In this document: positions 19,600-28,835 of the stretch, piece after piece | How the letters are laid out: every line of letters begins with the position of its first letter | Position numbering within the stretch: the stretch's first letter is position 1 | Source of the DNA: Streptomyces cinnamoneus | GTDB taxonomy: Bacteria; Actinomycetota; Actinomycetes; Streptomycetales; Streptomycetaceae | Assembly (NCBI RefSeq): GCF_014650495.1 | Contig: NZ_BMVB01000017.1 | Coordinates: 62,001-126,000, forward strand | Length of the DNA stretch: 64,000 nucleotides | Direction: 5' to 3' | Translations under genes and position numbers: made by a program | The notes under the pieces: generated by a model | Database searches by the model: none | What the model saw: the letters and a program-made list of their open reading frames with translations, nothing else | What the model was told of the DNA's origin: nothing

Positions 19600-21684
19600 A
19601 TGCTGGCTGGGGTTTCGGCATCGGCGAGGGCACAAGAGGCGCGGCGGCACGAGCGGGAGCTGCGCGAGCAGTTGAGGGCCGCACAGCGCGAGGCCCGGCG
19701 GTGGGAGGCGGCGAGCGAGGGCGAGCGGCAGGTCGCCGCCCAGCTGCTGATGCTCACCCGCAGGGGCTGGCGCCTGCTGGTCGACCGGCGCTGGCCGGGG
19801 ACCCGGGCGGCCAACGTCGACATGCTGCTCGTGGGTCCGGGCGGCGTGTTCGTCATCGACGTCAAGAACTGGCAGGCGCCGCCCGGGGCGGGCGACGGCC
19901 ACCTCACGGCCGGCCGGCAGCGGCGGGACGGCGAGATCGGCAAGCTGCTGGCGGTGACCCGGGTGGCGGAGGGCGCGCTGGCCTCGCTCGGCCTGTCGCC
20001 CGTGGCCGTCCAGCCGCTGATGGTCTTCGCCGGACGCTCCTTCAGTGGAACGCTCGGCCGGGTGCGGCTGCTGGGCGAACGGGAGGTGGGCCCCGCGCTG
20101 CTCGCCGAGCGCTGCCGGCTCGGCCCGGCCCTGGTGCGGGCGATCGCCGACCACCTGGAGCAGGCGTTCCCCGCCTACGAGTCCTCGGCGGTGCCCGCCG
20201 TGCCGGCCGGGCGCACCGGCCGGCGGCGGGCGGCCCCGGCGGAGGCGCTGTTCGACGTCGCCGGGCTGTGCGAGGCGGCCATGGACGCCGCCCGCCGCGG
20301 CCCGGTCGAGCAGTGGATGACGTTCCTGCACCCCGAGCAGGTCGCCCTGGTGCGGCGCAACTGGTCGGGCCCGGCGCGCGTCAGCGGCCCGGCGGGCACC
20401 GGCAAGACCGTGGTGGCCCTGCACCGGGCCGCGCACCTCGCGCAGCGGACGACGGGCCGGATCCTGTACGTCACGTTCGCCAGCAACCTGCCCCGCGTCC
20501 AGGGCACGTTCCTGCGCACGATGGCGCCGGCCGTCGCGGAGCGGGTGGAGTTCCGCAGCCTCCATTCGTGGTCCCTGACGTTCCTCGAAGAGCGCGGCAT
20601 CCCCCACCGGCTGAACGGCAAGGGCGCCAGGACCGCCTTCAACCGCGCCTGGCTGCACCGGGGCCGCGACAGCATCCTGTCCAGGATCGACCCCTCGTCG
20701 TACTACTGGCACGAGGAGATCGACTGCGTCATAAAGGGCCGGGGCATCACCCGCTTCGAGGAGTACGCCACGCTGCGCCGCCACCGCCGGCGCGCCAACC
20801 TCCGCCGCCCGCACCGCGAGGCGGTGTGGGCGCTGTACGAGGAGTACGAGCGGGTCCGCGCCGAGCGCGGGGTGCACGACTTCAACGACGTCCTGGCCCT
20901 GGCCCTGGCCGAGGCCCGCGCCCGGCCGGGCCGCTCGCCCTACTCGGCGGTCATCGCCGACGAGGTGCAGGACCTCACCCTGGTCGGCGTGTGCCTGCTG
21001 CACGCCCTCGTGGGCGACGCCCCCAACGGCCTGCTGCTGGTCGGCGACGGCCAGCAGGCCGTCTACCCCGGCGGCTTCCGGCTCTCGGACGCGGGCATCG
21101 ACGTCCGCGGCGACCGCGGGCAGGTCCTGCGCACCAACTACCGCAACGCCCGGCAGGTGCTCGACGCGGCCCTGGCCGTCGTCGCCGACGACGCCTTCGA
21201 CGACATCGACGGCACCCGGCTGGCGGGACTGCGCGACATCGACCTCACCTATCACGACGGCCAGGTCGTGCGGTGCGTCGCGCGCACGCCCGCCGAGCAG
21301 GACGCGGCCCTGCTCTCCGCCCTGCACGCGCGCGGCGAGGCCAGCTGGCCCGACTCCGCGCTGCTGTGCCGGTCCCCGCGGGAGACCGACCGCTACCAGC
21401 GGCTGCTCGACCGGGCGGGCATCGCGCACTGCGCGCTGGAGCGCTACGACGGCCACCCGGTGCCCGGCGTCAAACTGGGCAGCTACCGGCGGGCCAAGGG
21501 GCTGGAGTTCAAGCACGTCTACCTCCCCGACCACGACCCGGTCCGGCCGCGCGGCGCCGTCGACGAGGACATCGCCCAGGAGCGCGAGGAGCTCTCGCGC
21601 ACCCGGCTGTTCGTCGCCATGACCCGGGCCCGGGACACGCTCTGGCTGGGGTCGGTGCACCGGGGAGGCGTGGCTTCGGGCTGA
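19600..21684 (+). CDS. NERD-domain UvrD/Rep-like helicase
   Basis: A 694-residue protein with an N-terminal coiled coil (about 1-45), then a nuclease-related NERD domain (about 48-170: EGERQVAAQLL, ANVDMLLVGPGGVFVIDVKNW, with the D..D/V-K residues of a PD-(D/E)xK-like site). A superfamily-1 helicase core follows, with Walker A (GPAGTGKTVVALHRA near 265), ADEVQDLTL as Walker B, and later motifs RTNYRNARQV, RAKGLEFKHVYLP and LFVAMTRARD. It may process or protect DNA, possibly as a defence or repair factor, but no partner gene is next to it. Start ATG at 19600 follows a GGGGGG-containing purine stretch. Confidence 0.85.
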   Translation: MLAGVSASARAQEARRHERELREQLRAAQREARRWEAASEGERQVAAQLLMLTRRGWRLLVDRRWPGTRAANVDMLLVGPGGVFVIDVKNWQAPPGAGDGHLTAGRQRRDGEIGKLLAVTRVAEGALASLGLSPVAVQPLMVFAGRSFSGTLGRVRLLGEREVGPALLAERCRLGPALVRAIADHLEQAFPAYESSAVPAVPAGRTGRRRAAPAEALFDVAGLCEAAMDAARRGPVEQWMTFLHPEQVALVRRNWSGPARVSGPAGTGKTVVALHRAAHLAQRTTGRILYVTFASNLPRVQGTFLRTMAPAVAERVEFRSLHSWSLTFLEERGIPHRLNGKGARTAFNRAWLHRGRDSILSRIDPSSYYWHEEIDCVIKGRGITRFEEYATLRRHRRRANLRRPHREAVWALYEEYERVRAERGVHDFNDVLALALAEARARPGRSPYSAVIADEVQDLTLVGVCLLHALVGDAPNGLLLVGDGQQAVYPGGFRLSDAGIDVRGDRGQVLRTNYRNARQVLDAALAVVADDAFDDIDGTRLAGLRDIDLTYHDGQVVRCVARTPAEQDAALLSALHARGEASWPDSALLCRSPRETDRYQRLLDRAGIAHCALERYDGHPVPGVKLGSYRRAKGLEFKHVYLPDHDPVRPRGAVDEDIAQEREELSRTRLFVAMTRARDTLWLGSVHRGGVASG

Positions 21685-22238
21685 GGTCACGTGTGGCGTG
21701 GCACACAGACTGTTTCAAGCCATTGCTGGCCGCATGCATGTTTCATCCGCCGGTCATGCGCCGGGCATCCAAGTCCTGCTGTTGTGACGGGTGTTGTCCA
21801 ATTGGCCGGATGTCCAGGTTGCGGGGTGGCAACTCGCTGTCACGGGGCGCCTGCGCCGCGCCGTCGAGGTGTCCGGGTTGGCCGTCATGTCCGGGCGGGG
21901 TTCTGCAGCTTCCTGACATGCCCTCCTGTGCGGTCGGCGTGCCGCTTGCCGAGGTCCGCTCTCCACCAGCGAAAACCTGACTCTTTGGCGATCCTTTGCG
22001 TTTCGACCCACGTTGACGATCATGCAGGGCCCACTTAATCTCAGTCGAGCGGTTGCCGTCGGCTTGTTTGGGGCCTTGCCGACATTCAGAGTTCCGGGGC
22101 GGTGGGGGGTTGCAGGGGAAACGTGAATTCCCCGGAGTGTGCCCTTTCATCCAGATTAAGTTCGCCAATCAATCATCTTGTGGCCACTGTTCCGCTGTAC
22201 GGCGGGTGGCGGTCGCATCGGGGGAGCGAGTGGTTGAT
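21685..22238. other. Non-coding, relatively AT-rich stretch at the left edge of the cluster
   Basis: About 550 bp with no frame showing Streptomyces-like codon bias; the open frames on both strands are short, rich in rare residues and have no family resemblance. It precedes the first cluster regulator and should hold that gene's promoter. I could not identify a convincing -35/-10 pair or a clear operator. Confidence 0.5.
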
Positions 22239-23063
22239 ATGTCCAGGATGTCTCGTTATTCGCAACATTCGGGTATGGAGCGTCCGTCTGCTTTCGGAGG
22301 TGTGTCCGGAAGTCATGGCGGGGTCGAAGAAAATGTGGAGAGCGTGCTCTTGCGCGCTCGCGAACTGATCGAGTCGACGGTTTCTCTGCATCGCCGCACC
22401 TCGGGGCAGGACTCCTTGGTGATGATGGCGGAGGACGAGGCCGCCATCGGCAACGCCGTCGGCATGCTGCTGGACCGGGCCCGGCACAGCGTGAGCCTTG
22501 CCCTGCCGGGCAACGTCGAGAACGCGAAGGCGGGTGTGCTCGCCCTCGACCGTCTCGGTGCGGCGGGCCGGGAGGACCTCACCGTTCGCCTGTTGTCCAC
22601 CGCCAGTGCGCTCGCCGGGGCCGCGATGCGCGATGCGGAGATCCGCATACCCCGCCTGGAGACGCGCCTGACGGAAGGCGAACTGCAGGAGGTGCTGATC
22701 GCGGACGGCAGGCTCGTACTGGTCCGCTCGAACCACGGCCCGGCCGACGACTGCGTGCTGATCATCGAGGACCCGGCCGCCGCCCGCGCGCTCGACCTCC
22801 TGTTCGCGGGCGTCTGGAGCGGTGCGGTACGTCCGGCCGAGCATGCACGGCTGCACGGAAGGCTGCGCTCCGATCTGGCACGACGCATCCTCGAACGGAT
22901 GCGTGACGGTTGCACGGACGATGTCGCGGCCCGGGAGGTCCAGGTCTCCCTGCGCACCTACCGGCGACATGTTGCGGAAATAATGCGTGAATTGGGAGCA
23001 AAATCCCGTTTCCAGGCCGGTGTACGGGCCGTGGAACTCGGACTCCTCTCGGCCGGCGACTGA
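22239..23063 (+). CDS. LuxR-like HTH regulator (paralogue 1)
   Basis: A protein of about 274 residues with a C-terminal HTH (about 220-270: DDVAAREVQVSLRTYRRHVAEI then KSRFQAGVRAVELGL) resembling the LuxR/GerE DNA-binding domain. Its N-terminal part (about 30-210, starting ARELIESTVSLHRR) resembles the effector half of TrmB-like or phospholipase-D-like sensor domains. The start is uncertain: ATG at 22239 is used, but GTG at 22230 or ATG at 22248 is possible, with GGGGAG at 22221-22226. It shares overall architecture with the next gene, from which it is separated by about 30 bp, so the two are tandem duplicates. It probably helps activate the cluster. Confidence 0.78.
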   Translation: MSRMSRYSQHSGMERPSAFGGVSGSHGGVEENVESVLLRARELIESTVSLHRRTSGQDSLVMMAEDEAAIGNAVGMLLDRARHSVSLALPGNVENAKAGVLALDRLGAAGREDLTVRLLSTASALAGAAMRDAEIRIPRLETRLTEGELQEVLIADGRLVLVRSNHGPADDCVLIIEDPAAARALDLLFAGVWSGAVRPAEHARLHGRLRSDLARRILERMRDGCTDDVAAREVQVSLRTYRRHVAEIMRELGAKSRFQAGVRAVELGLLSAGD

Positions 23064-23090
23064 CCTGCCGTCCCGGCATCCTTGGCCGGC

Positions 23091-23966
23091 ATGCGGTTCC
23101 TTACTGTTCCAGCAAAGAATCACGGGGTGAGTGTTGTGCTGCAGTCGGCGTATGTCGGCGTCGGGTCCGACGGTGTCGATGCTGATGGCAGGGGTCACAG
23201 ACCTTTCGGGTACGCGAGTGACGAATTCGAGCAGGAACTCCTTGAGGTCAGCGCACTGATCGAGTCCACGGTCGTCAAACACCGTGACCGTCTGCACGGC
23301 AATTCACTCGTCTCCCTGGTGAAGGCGGACGGCGAGGCCGCCGACCTCTCGTGCCGGCTGGTCGGAAGGGCCACCCAGAGCCTCGACGTCGTGCTCGCCT
23401 CGGAGGCCGCCTACGCCCGTCCGGTGATCGCGGCGGCTGCGCAGCTCCTGGAGGACCGCCAGGGCGACGTCAACGTCCGCTTCCTGTGCACCGCACCCAT
23501 GGTCGACTGGCAGTTCGTGCGCAAGTACGCGACGGAATGCCAGTGGATCGAGGTACGCATCGCCAGGATCCCGCTGCTCGCCGGCGTCATCGTCGACAGC
23601 CGGGAGGCGCTGGTCTGCGCCGACTCGGCGGTCGGCCGGCGCGCCTCGGCCATCCGGGCCTCCGGGGTCATCAAGCCGCTCCTCACGCTCTTCGACGGGG
23701 TCTGGCGCAACTCCGTGGCGGTGACGGACAGGATCGACTTCGGCGACCACGCCCGCACGGAGACGGCCCGCCGCATCCTCGAACAGCTGAGGGCCGGGGC
23801 GACGGACGAGGTGTCCGCCCGCGAGCTCGCGATGTCCGTGCGCACCTACCGCCGTTACGTCGCGGAGATCATGTCCCTGGTGGGGGCGACCTCCCGCTTC
23901 CAGGCCGGCGTGCGGGCCGCGGAGCTGGGGCTGTTCCCGGCGGCGGCGCGCCAGGGCAGGAGCTAG
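23091..23966 (+). CDS. LuxR-like HTH regulator (paralogue 2)
   Basis: Tandem paralogue of the preceding gene, about 291 residues. It shares the LIESTV..H segment (about residue 55), a similar central sensor region, and a C-terminal HTH with TDEVSARELAMSVRTYRRYV and TSRFQAGVRAAELGL. The start is ambiguous: ATG 23091 is listed, TTG 23082 and GTG 23127 are in frame, and none has a strong ribosome site. It is followed after 24 bp by the SARP gene, so the three regulators probably form one transcript. A cytoplasmic DNA-binding role is inferred from the HTH; ligand unknown. Confidence 0.75.
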   Translation: MRFLTVPAKNHGVSVVLQSAYVGVGSDGVDADGRGHRPFGYASDEFEQELLEVSALIESTVVKHRDRLHGNSLVSLVKADGEAADLSCRLVGRATQSLDVVLASEAAYARPVIAAAAQLLEDRQGDVNVRFLCTAPMVDWQFVRKYATECQWIEVRIARIPLLAGVIVDSREALVCADSAVGRRASAIRASGVIKPLLTLFDGVWRNSVAVTDRIDFGDHARTETARRILEQLRAGATDEVSARELAMSVRTYRRYVAEIMSLVGATSRFQAGVRAAELGLFPAAARQGRS

Positions 23967-23990
23967 CGGCCCGTCTTCCGGACAACTGAT

Positions 23991-25838
23991 ATGGAGTTCC
24001 GGATCCTGGGACCGATGGAGGCGCTCGTCGCAGGGGTCCCGGTACCGCTGACCGGAGCCAAGACGAGGACGGTGCTCGCGGCGTTCCTCCTGTCCCGCGG
24101 TCGTGTCGTCTCCGACGAACGACTCAGCGAGTTCCTCTGGGGCTGGCAACCGCCGGTGACCATGGCGGCCCAGCTCTACACGCACATCTCGCGCCTGCGC
24201 AAGAGCCTGGGGCCGGGGCTGCGCATCACCCGGCGCAGTCGCGGCTACCACATGGACCTGCGCTCGGTCGTCCTCGACGTGGACACCTTCCGGAGACTGG
24301 CCGAACAGGGGCACCGCGAGCTGACGAACGGGCGGTACGGGGCCGCTTCCGCAACCCTGAGCGCGGCCCTGACGCTGTGGCGCGGCAGCCCGCTGTCGGA
24401 GGTGACGACCTTCCTCGCCGACGCGGAGCTTCCGCACCTCGAAGAGGGCCGCCTCGCCGCGCTGGAGCACCGTACCGAGGCCGAACTCGCCCTTGGCCGG
24501 CACGCCCGGGTCCTGCCCGAGCTGACGCGGCTCGTCGCCGACCACCCGGAAAGAGAGGCGCTGCGAGGGCAGTTGATGACGGCGCTCTACCGCTGCGACC
24601 GGCAGGCCGACGCCCTGCGCGTGTACGAACAGGGGCGCCATGTGCTGAAGAGGGAACTGGGCATCGACCCCGGTATCTCCCTGCGCCGCATCCACCGGGA
24701 CGTGCTCACCGGAGGGCTGCCCGGCCCTCCGGGACCGGAGACGGTGACGCTGGCCGCCCCGGAGGTCCGTCCGGCACCCGCAAGGGACCCGGGCCGGGAC
24801 GCGCGGCGGGCCCGCAGCCCCTGGGCCCGGCTGGTGCCGGCGATGCTGCCCCTCGACGCCCCCGACTTCACCGGCCGCGAGGAGCAGCTGGCCCAGGTGC
24901 TGGGGGAGTTGCGCGGCGTGGTGCCCGCGCGGCGCGGTGCGGTCCTGACGGGAAGGGCGGGCATGGGCAAGTCCGCCCTCGCCGTGCATGCCGCCTACGC
25001 CTGCCGCGACGAGTTCCCGGACGGCCAGCTGTACATCGACCTCAGGGGTGAGGACGGTCGGCCCAAGGGCCCGGCGCACGCCCTGGCCTGCTTCCTGCGC
25101 GCCCTGCTCCCCGGCCGGCACGAGCTGCCCGCGACGCTCGACGAGCGGGCCCAGCTCTACCGCAGCCGGCTGGCGGGAAGTCGCATGCTCATCGTCCTCG
25201 ACAACGCCGCCGACGACCGTCAGACGCGTCCTCTGCTGCCCGGCGGCGGCGACTGCCGCACGATCGTCACGAGCCGACGGCCGCTCACCACGCTGGAGGG
25301 CATGCGCGTCGTCCGGCTCGGACCGCTCGGACCCGCCGAGTCGCTGCGACTGCTCAGCGCGATGAGCGGGCGTTCCCGGGTCGAGGCCGAGCCCGAGGCC
25401 GCGGCCCGCGTCGTGGAGCTGTGCGACGGCCTGCCGCTCGCCCTGCGGGTGTGCACGGCGCGTCTGACGGCGTATCCGCAGCGCCGGCTGGCCCACGTGG
25501 CCGACCGTCTTGCTCCCGAGCCGGGGCGGCTGGACGAGCTGCGCATGGGCAGCCTGGACGCGCGGGCGGGGCTGCGGGACATGCTGGAAGGGCTGGGGCC
25601 CGCCGCCGCCGATGCCCTGGGTGTTCTCGCCCGCGGTGGCACGGCGGGCTGGTCCGGCCCCGGGGCGGCGCGGCTCCTGGGCTGTACGCAGGAGCGGGCC
25701 GAGCGTCTGCTGGAGGAACTGGCCGAGGCGATGCTCGTCGAGGTCGTCGCGGCCGGTGCCGGGCCGGCGTACCGGATCCCCTCCCTGGTGCGGCTGTTCG
25801 CCCGGGAACAGCCGCACGCGGGCCGCCTCTCAGGTTGA
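23991..25838 (+). CDS. SARP-family activator with NB-ARC ATPase domain
   Basis: A 615-residue pathway-specific activator. Residues about 1-90 are the OmpR-like winged HTH (MEFRILGPMEAL, QLYTHISRLRKSLG, ITRRSRGYHMDL). Residues about 95-240 are the bacterial transcriptional activator domain (VLDVDTFRRLAEQG ... ALRVYEQGRHVLKRELGIDP). A STAND/NB-ARC ATPase follows, with Walker A at GRAGMGKSALAVHAA and a Walker B-like MLIVLDNAADD. The TPR repeats found in full AfsR proteins are absent; the protein ends just after the winged-helix part. It is the most likely on-switch of the cluster. Its tail overlaps the end of the convergent small gene by 9 bp. Confidence 0.92.
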   Translation: MEFRILGPMEALVAGVPVPLTGAKTRTVLAAFLLSRGRVVSDERLSEFLWGWQPPVTMAAQLYTHISRLRKSLGPGLRITRRSRGYHMDLRSVVLDVDTFRRLAEQGHRELTNGRYGAASATLSAALTLWRGSPLSEVTTFLADAELPHLEEGRLAALEHRTEAELALGRHARVLPELTRLVADHPEREALRGQLMTALYRCDRQADALRVYEQGRHVLKRELGIDPGISLRRIHRDVLTGGLPGPPGPETVTLAAPEVRPAPARDPGRDARRARSPWARLVPAMLPLDAPDFTGREEQLAQVLGELRGVVPARRGAVLTGRAGMGKSALAVHAAYACRDEFPDGQLYIDLRGEDGRPKGPAHALACFLRALLPGRHELPATLDERAQLYRSRLAGSRMLIVLDNAADDRQTRPLLPGGGDCRTIVTSRRPLTTLEGMRVVRLGPLGPAESLRLLSAMSGRSRVEAEPEAAARVVELCDGLPLALRVCTARLTAYPQRRLAHVADRLAPEPGRLDELRMGSLDARAGLRDMLEGLGPAAADALGVLARGGTAGWSGPGAARLLGCTQERAERLLEELAEAMLVEVVAAGAGPAYRIPSLVRLFAREQPHAGRLSG

Positions 25839-26162
25839 CCCTTCGGGCCGGTACGCCTCGGTCGGCCTCCGGGCGTCGCAGGGGTCGGGCGGAAGGCTGT
25901 GCACCGCCTCGATGAACGCGGCCAGCAGATTGGCCCAGCGCAGATCCGAATCACTCGTGAGCGTGACACGCGGTGTGCTCGGCGCGGGCAGTGTGCGCGT
26001 CGGCTCCAGCGCCAGTTCGCGGACCGCCTGGTCGAGCACGTCCGGGTCGGTGAGATCACGCCCGTCCAGCCGGGCCATGCGGCTCAGGCCGCCCTGTTCG
26101 AGCCAGGTGATGTAGTCGTGCTCCATCTCGGCGAGCACGTCGGCCCCGGTGTCGTCATCCAT
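25830..26162 (-). CDS. Small hypothetical acidic protein
   Basis: I do not recognise this 110-residue protein. It is acidic and mostly helical in appearance (VLAEMEHDYITWLEQGG, DVLDQAVRELALEP), with no transmembrane segment, signal peptide or cysteine cluster beyond one Cys near the end. The ATG at 26162 is preferred because AGGAGGGGAA lies just upstream on its strand; an in-frame start further up adds a non-coding-like stretch. Its 3' end overlaps the SARP gene by 9 bp and it precedes the MMPL gene on the same strand. Coding bias looks genuine. Function unknown. Confidence 0.65.
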   Translation of the reverse strand: MDDDTGADVLAEMEHDYITWLEQGGLSRMARLDGRDLTDPDVLDQAVRELALEPTRTLPAPSTPRVTLTSDSDLRWANLLAAFIEAVHSLPPDPCDARRPTEAYRPEGST

Positions 26163-26309
26163 TTCCCCTCCTTCGGAATAACAGGACCTCTGAGGGTCCG
26201 GAGAGTCAGGATGGCGCAACGGACTATGCATTCCCTATCCGTTCACAACGGCAATAAGCCGATTCCATGGAATGTTGGCGCCGGGCGGCGCCTCGGTCAA
26301 AGAAAAAGC

Positions 26310-26342
26310 GGCCTTCACCACCCGGGTCGGGTGGTGAAGGCC
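26310..26342 (-). terminator. Rho-independent terminator of the MMPL gene
   Basis: GGCCTTCACCACCC (26310-26323) and GGGTGGTGAAGGCC (26329-26342) form a perfect 14-bp stem with a 5-nt loop. On the minus strand it is followed by GCTTTTTCT, a T-run. It lies 36 bp downstream of the MMPL stop codon. Confidence 0.88.
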
Positions 26343-26377
26343 GGTCCCTTTCGGTGTCCTGGTGGACGGCGTAGGGC

Positions 26378-28540
26378 CTACCGGGAGGCGGAACCCGCGG
26401 TCATCTCGGGCTCGTGGGACGTGACCGGTGCGGCCGTCGACGGCTGACCTGTCTCCGGACGCCTGGGCCACCACGCCTTGTCGCCGAGCAGCGTGGTGAT
26501 GGTCGGCACCAGCAGCATGGCCATGATGAAGGCGGTCAGCAGGATGCCGAACGCGACGGCGAAGCCCATCTGCTGGAGCATGCTGTTGTTCGCCAGCATC
26601 AGGACGCCGAAGGTGCCGGCGAGGATGATCGCCGCCGCGCCGATGGTGGGCGTCGACTGGGAGACGGCCAGGCGTGCGGCCTCCTTCGGGGAGGTGCCGC
26701 GTGCGACCTCCTCACGCAGGCGCGCCACCATGAGGATGTTGTAGTCGGTCCCGATCGCCACCACGAAGAGGTAGACGATGATCGGCAGCATGAACAGCAG
26801 GCCGTTCTTGCCCTGGAGGTCCTGGAAGAGCCAGACCGTCGCACCGAGCGTGGCGGCGAAGCCCAGACCGACCGACAGCAGCAGGTAGAGCGGGGCCACG
26901 ACGCTGCGCAGCAGCAGACCGAGGATGATCAGGATGGCGATGCCCGCCACCGGGAAGACCACCTTGTAGTCGTGGGTGACCGCGGTCTCGATGTCGGCCA
27001 GGACGGCCGTCGTGCCGCCCACGAGGGCCTCGGTGCCGTCCGGTGCCGACTGATGGGCCTTGTCGCGCAGCGTGTCGGCCACGAAGGAGATGGCCTTCTC
27101 CTCGGCGGGGCGGTACTTCAGCGCCACATTGAAGAGGGCGACGTTGCCCTCCGGGTTGGTCACGGCCTCGCTGACCTGTCCGACGCCGTCCGTCTTCGCC
27201 ATGCTCGCGCGGAAGGCGGCCAGGGCCGGCGCATCGAGCTTGGCCCCGCCGTCGGACTTCAGGTACACGAGGGTCGGGTCGGTCTCGCCCGCGGCGAAGC
27301 CCTTCTCCAGGACCTTCGACGCCTTGACCGACTCCAGGTCCTTCGGCATCGAGCTGCCCATGTCGAACTCGGCCTTGAACCCGAAGACGCCCACGGCCAG
27401 CACGGCCAGGAGCCCGGTGGAGATCGCGGCCACGATGCCGGGGCGGCGGGAGACGAGGCCACCCACGCGGTGGGCCATGGCGTTCTTCGGCTGGCGCTGC
27501 CACGCCTTCGAGGGCCAGAAGGCCTTGGTGCCCAGGAGCGAGAAGACCGCGGGGACCAGGGTGAGTGCTGCCACGAGGGTCACGGCCACTGCGATGGCCA
27601 GGGAGGGGCCCATGGCCTGCATGCTGCCCATGGTGGAGAGCAGCAGGGCGAGGAAGGCGACGATGACGGCGCCGGCGGCGGAGGCGATGGTCTCGCCCAC
27701 CCGGCCGACGGCCTCGATCAGGGCCTCCTTGGGCTGCTGACCGGTCCTCAGCTGCTCGCGGTAGCGGAAGAGCAGGAAGAGGATGTAGTCGGTGCCGACG
27801 CCGAAGAGGACGACGATGAGGATGGCCGAGGTGCCGGCGTCGGCCTTGAGGCCGCCGAGGTCACTGGCGAAGGCGATGACGGCGTTGGCCACCATGAAGA
27901 CCAGCACGATGATCAGCACCGGAAGCAGGGCGATCAGCGGGCTCCGGAAGATGACGCCGAGGAGCACGATGATCAGCACCAGCGTGGCCAGCATGACCAT
28001 GCCGTCGGTGTTGCCGGACGACTCGCGGGAGTCCAGGGCGGTCGCTGCGGTACCGGTGAAGCCCGCCTTCAGCGACGTACCCTCCAGGAGCGCCTTGGCG
28101 TCCTGCCGCATCGTCTTGATCCCGTCGACGATGACCTCGTCGTAGACGTCCTTGTCGCCGGCCACGACGCTGGCGATCGCGATGGTGCCGTCGGGGGAGA
28201 CGGCGGAGGGGTCCGCGGTGACCTGCTTGATCTTCTCGTACTTCTTGTCCTGCAGGCCCTTGGCGACCTTGGCCACCGCGGCCTTGTCGCCGTCGGTCAG
28301 CTTCCCTTCGTCGGAACGCTGGAAGACGATGGTGGCGGCCGACTGCTCACGCTGAGGGAAGGAGCGTTCCTGCAACTTCCCGGCTTGCACCGACTCGTAG
28401 TGGGATGGCAGGAAGTCGGCTTGGTCGTCGGTCGACTTGAGCGAGGGCGCGAGCGCTGACAACGCTACTGCCGCGACGATCCAAGCCACGATGGTCAGCC
28501 ACGGACGGGTCACCGAGAACCGTCCGATTCGTCCAAACAT
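26378..28540 (-). CDS. MMPL/RND-family transporter
   Basis: A 720-residue polytopic membrane protein with two repeats, each of one helix, an extracytoplasmic loop domain and five further helices. The first helix is about 15-35 (WLTIVAWIVAAVALSAL), the first helix bundle about 170-350, and the second repeat begins near 360. Proton-relay-like acidic residues lie in VGTDYILFLLFRYREQL and IGTDYNILMVARLREEV, characteristic of MmpL proteins. AAGGAG precedes the ATG at 28540. MMPL proteins in such clusters commonly export the lipopeptide and give self-protection; that role is inferred. Divergent from the polyprenyl synthase gene and followed by a strong terminator. Confidence 0.92.
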   Translation of the reverse strand: MFGRIGRFSVTRPWLTIVAWIVAAVALSALAPSLKSTDDQADFLPSHYESVQAGKLQERSFPQREQSAATIVFQRSDEGKLTDGDKAAVAKVAKGLQDKKYEKIKQVTADPSAVSPDGTIAIASVVAGDKDVYDEVIVDGIKTMRQDAKALLEGTSLKAGFTGTAATALDSRESSGNTDGMVMLATLVLIIVLLGVIFRSPLIALLPVLIIVLVFMVANAVIAFASDLGGLKADAGTSAILIVVLFGVGTDYILFLLFRYREQLRTGQQPKEALIEAVGRVGETIASAAGAVIVAFLALLLSTMGSMQAMGPSLAIAVAVTLVAALTLVPAVFSLLGTKAFWPSKAWQRQPKNAMAHRVGGLVSRRPGIVAAISTGLLAVLAVGVFGFKAEFDMGSSMPKDLESVKASKVLEKGFAAGETDPTLVYLKSDGGAKLDAPALAAFRASMAKTDGVGQVSEAVTNPEGNVALFNVALKYRPAEEKAISFVADTLRDKAHQSAPDGTEALVGGTTAVLADIETAVTHDYKVVFPVAGIAILIILGLLLRSVVAPLYLLLSVGLGFAATLGATVWLFQDLQGKNGLLFMLPIIVYLFVVAIGTDYNILMVARLREEVARGTSPKEAARLAVSQSTPTIGAAAIILAGTFGVLMLANNSMLQQMGFAVAFGILLTAFIMAMLLVPTITTLLGDKAWWPRRPETGQPSTAAPVTSHEPEMTAGSASR

Positions 28541-28835
28541 GAGGCTCCTTACAACGTGACTTGATGCACCGCCCGGACCGTATAAATCGGTTATCTCCAC
28601 CGAAATCCAGAGCACTTCATCCTTGCATCGGCCACCCGGAAGGGTTGGCTCAGATTGCGGAAGGCGGCAGTTTCCTGACATCGGGCGCGGGAACGGTTGC
28701 GTCCGGGCCCGTCCTTGCTGTCCTCTTCCTGCCACCCTCACCCCGCCCCGCGCTCCGTGGCACACGGGCGGGGCTACCGTCGCCAGCGCGTGGAAGCGGC
28801 CGGACGTGCGGCCCCCGGAACCGCAGGAGGGACGC
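28541..28835. promoter_or_regulatory. Divergent promoter region MMPL / polyprenyl synthase
   Basis: A 295-bp gap with no coding signature between genes transcribed away from each other, so it must contain both promoters. AT-rich patches occur at about 28575-28625. I could not fix a -35/-10 pair or operator. Confidence 0.5.

Noticed and set aside
21743..22168. A 141-residue minus-strand frame in the gap before the first regulator
   Set aside because: Residue composition is unlike Streptomyces proteins, no ribosome site, and no recognisable fold; treated as non-coding.
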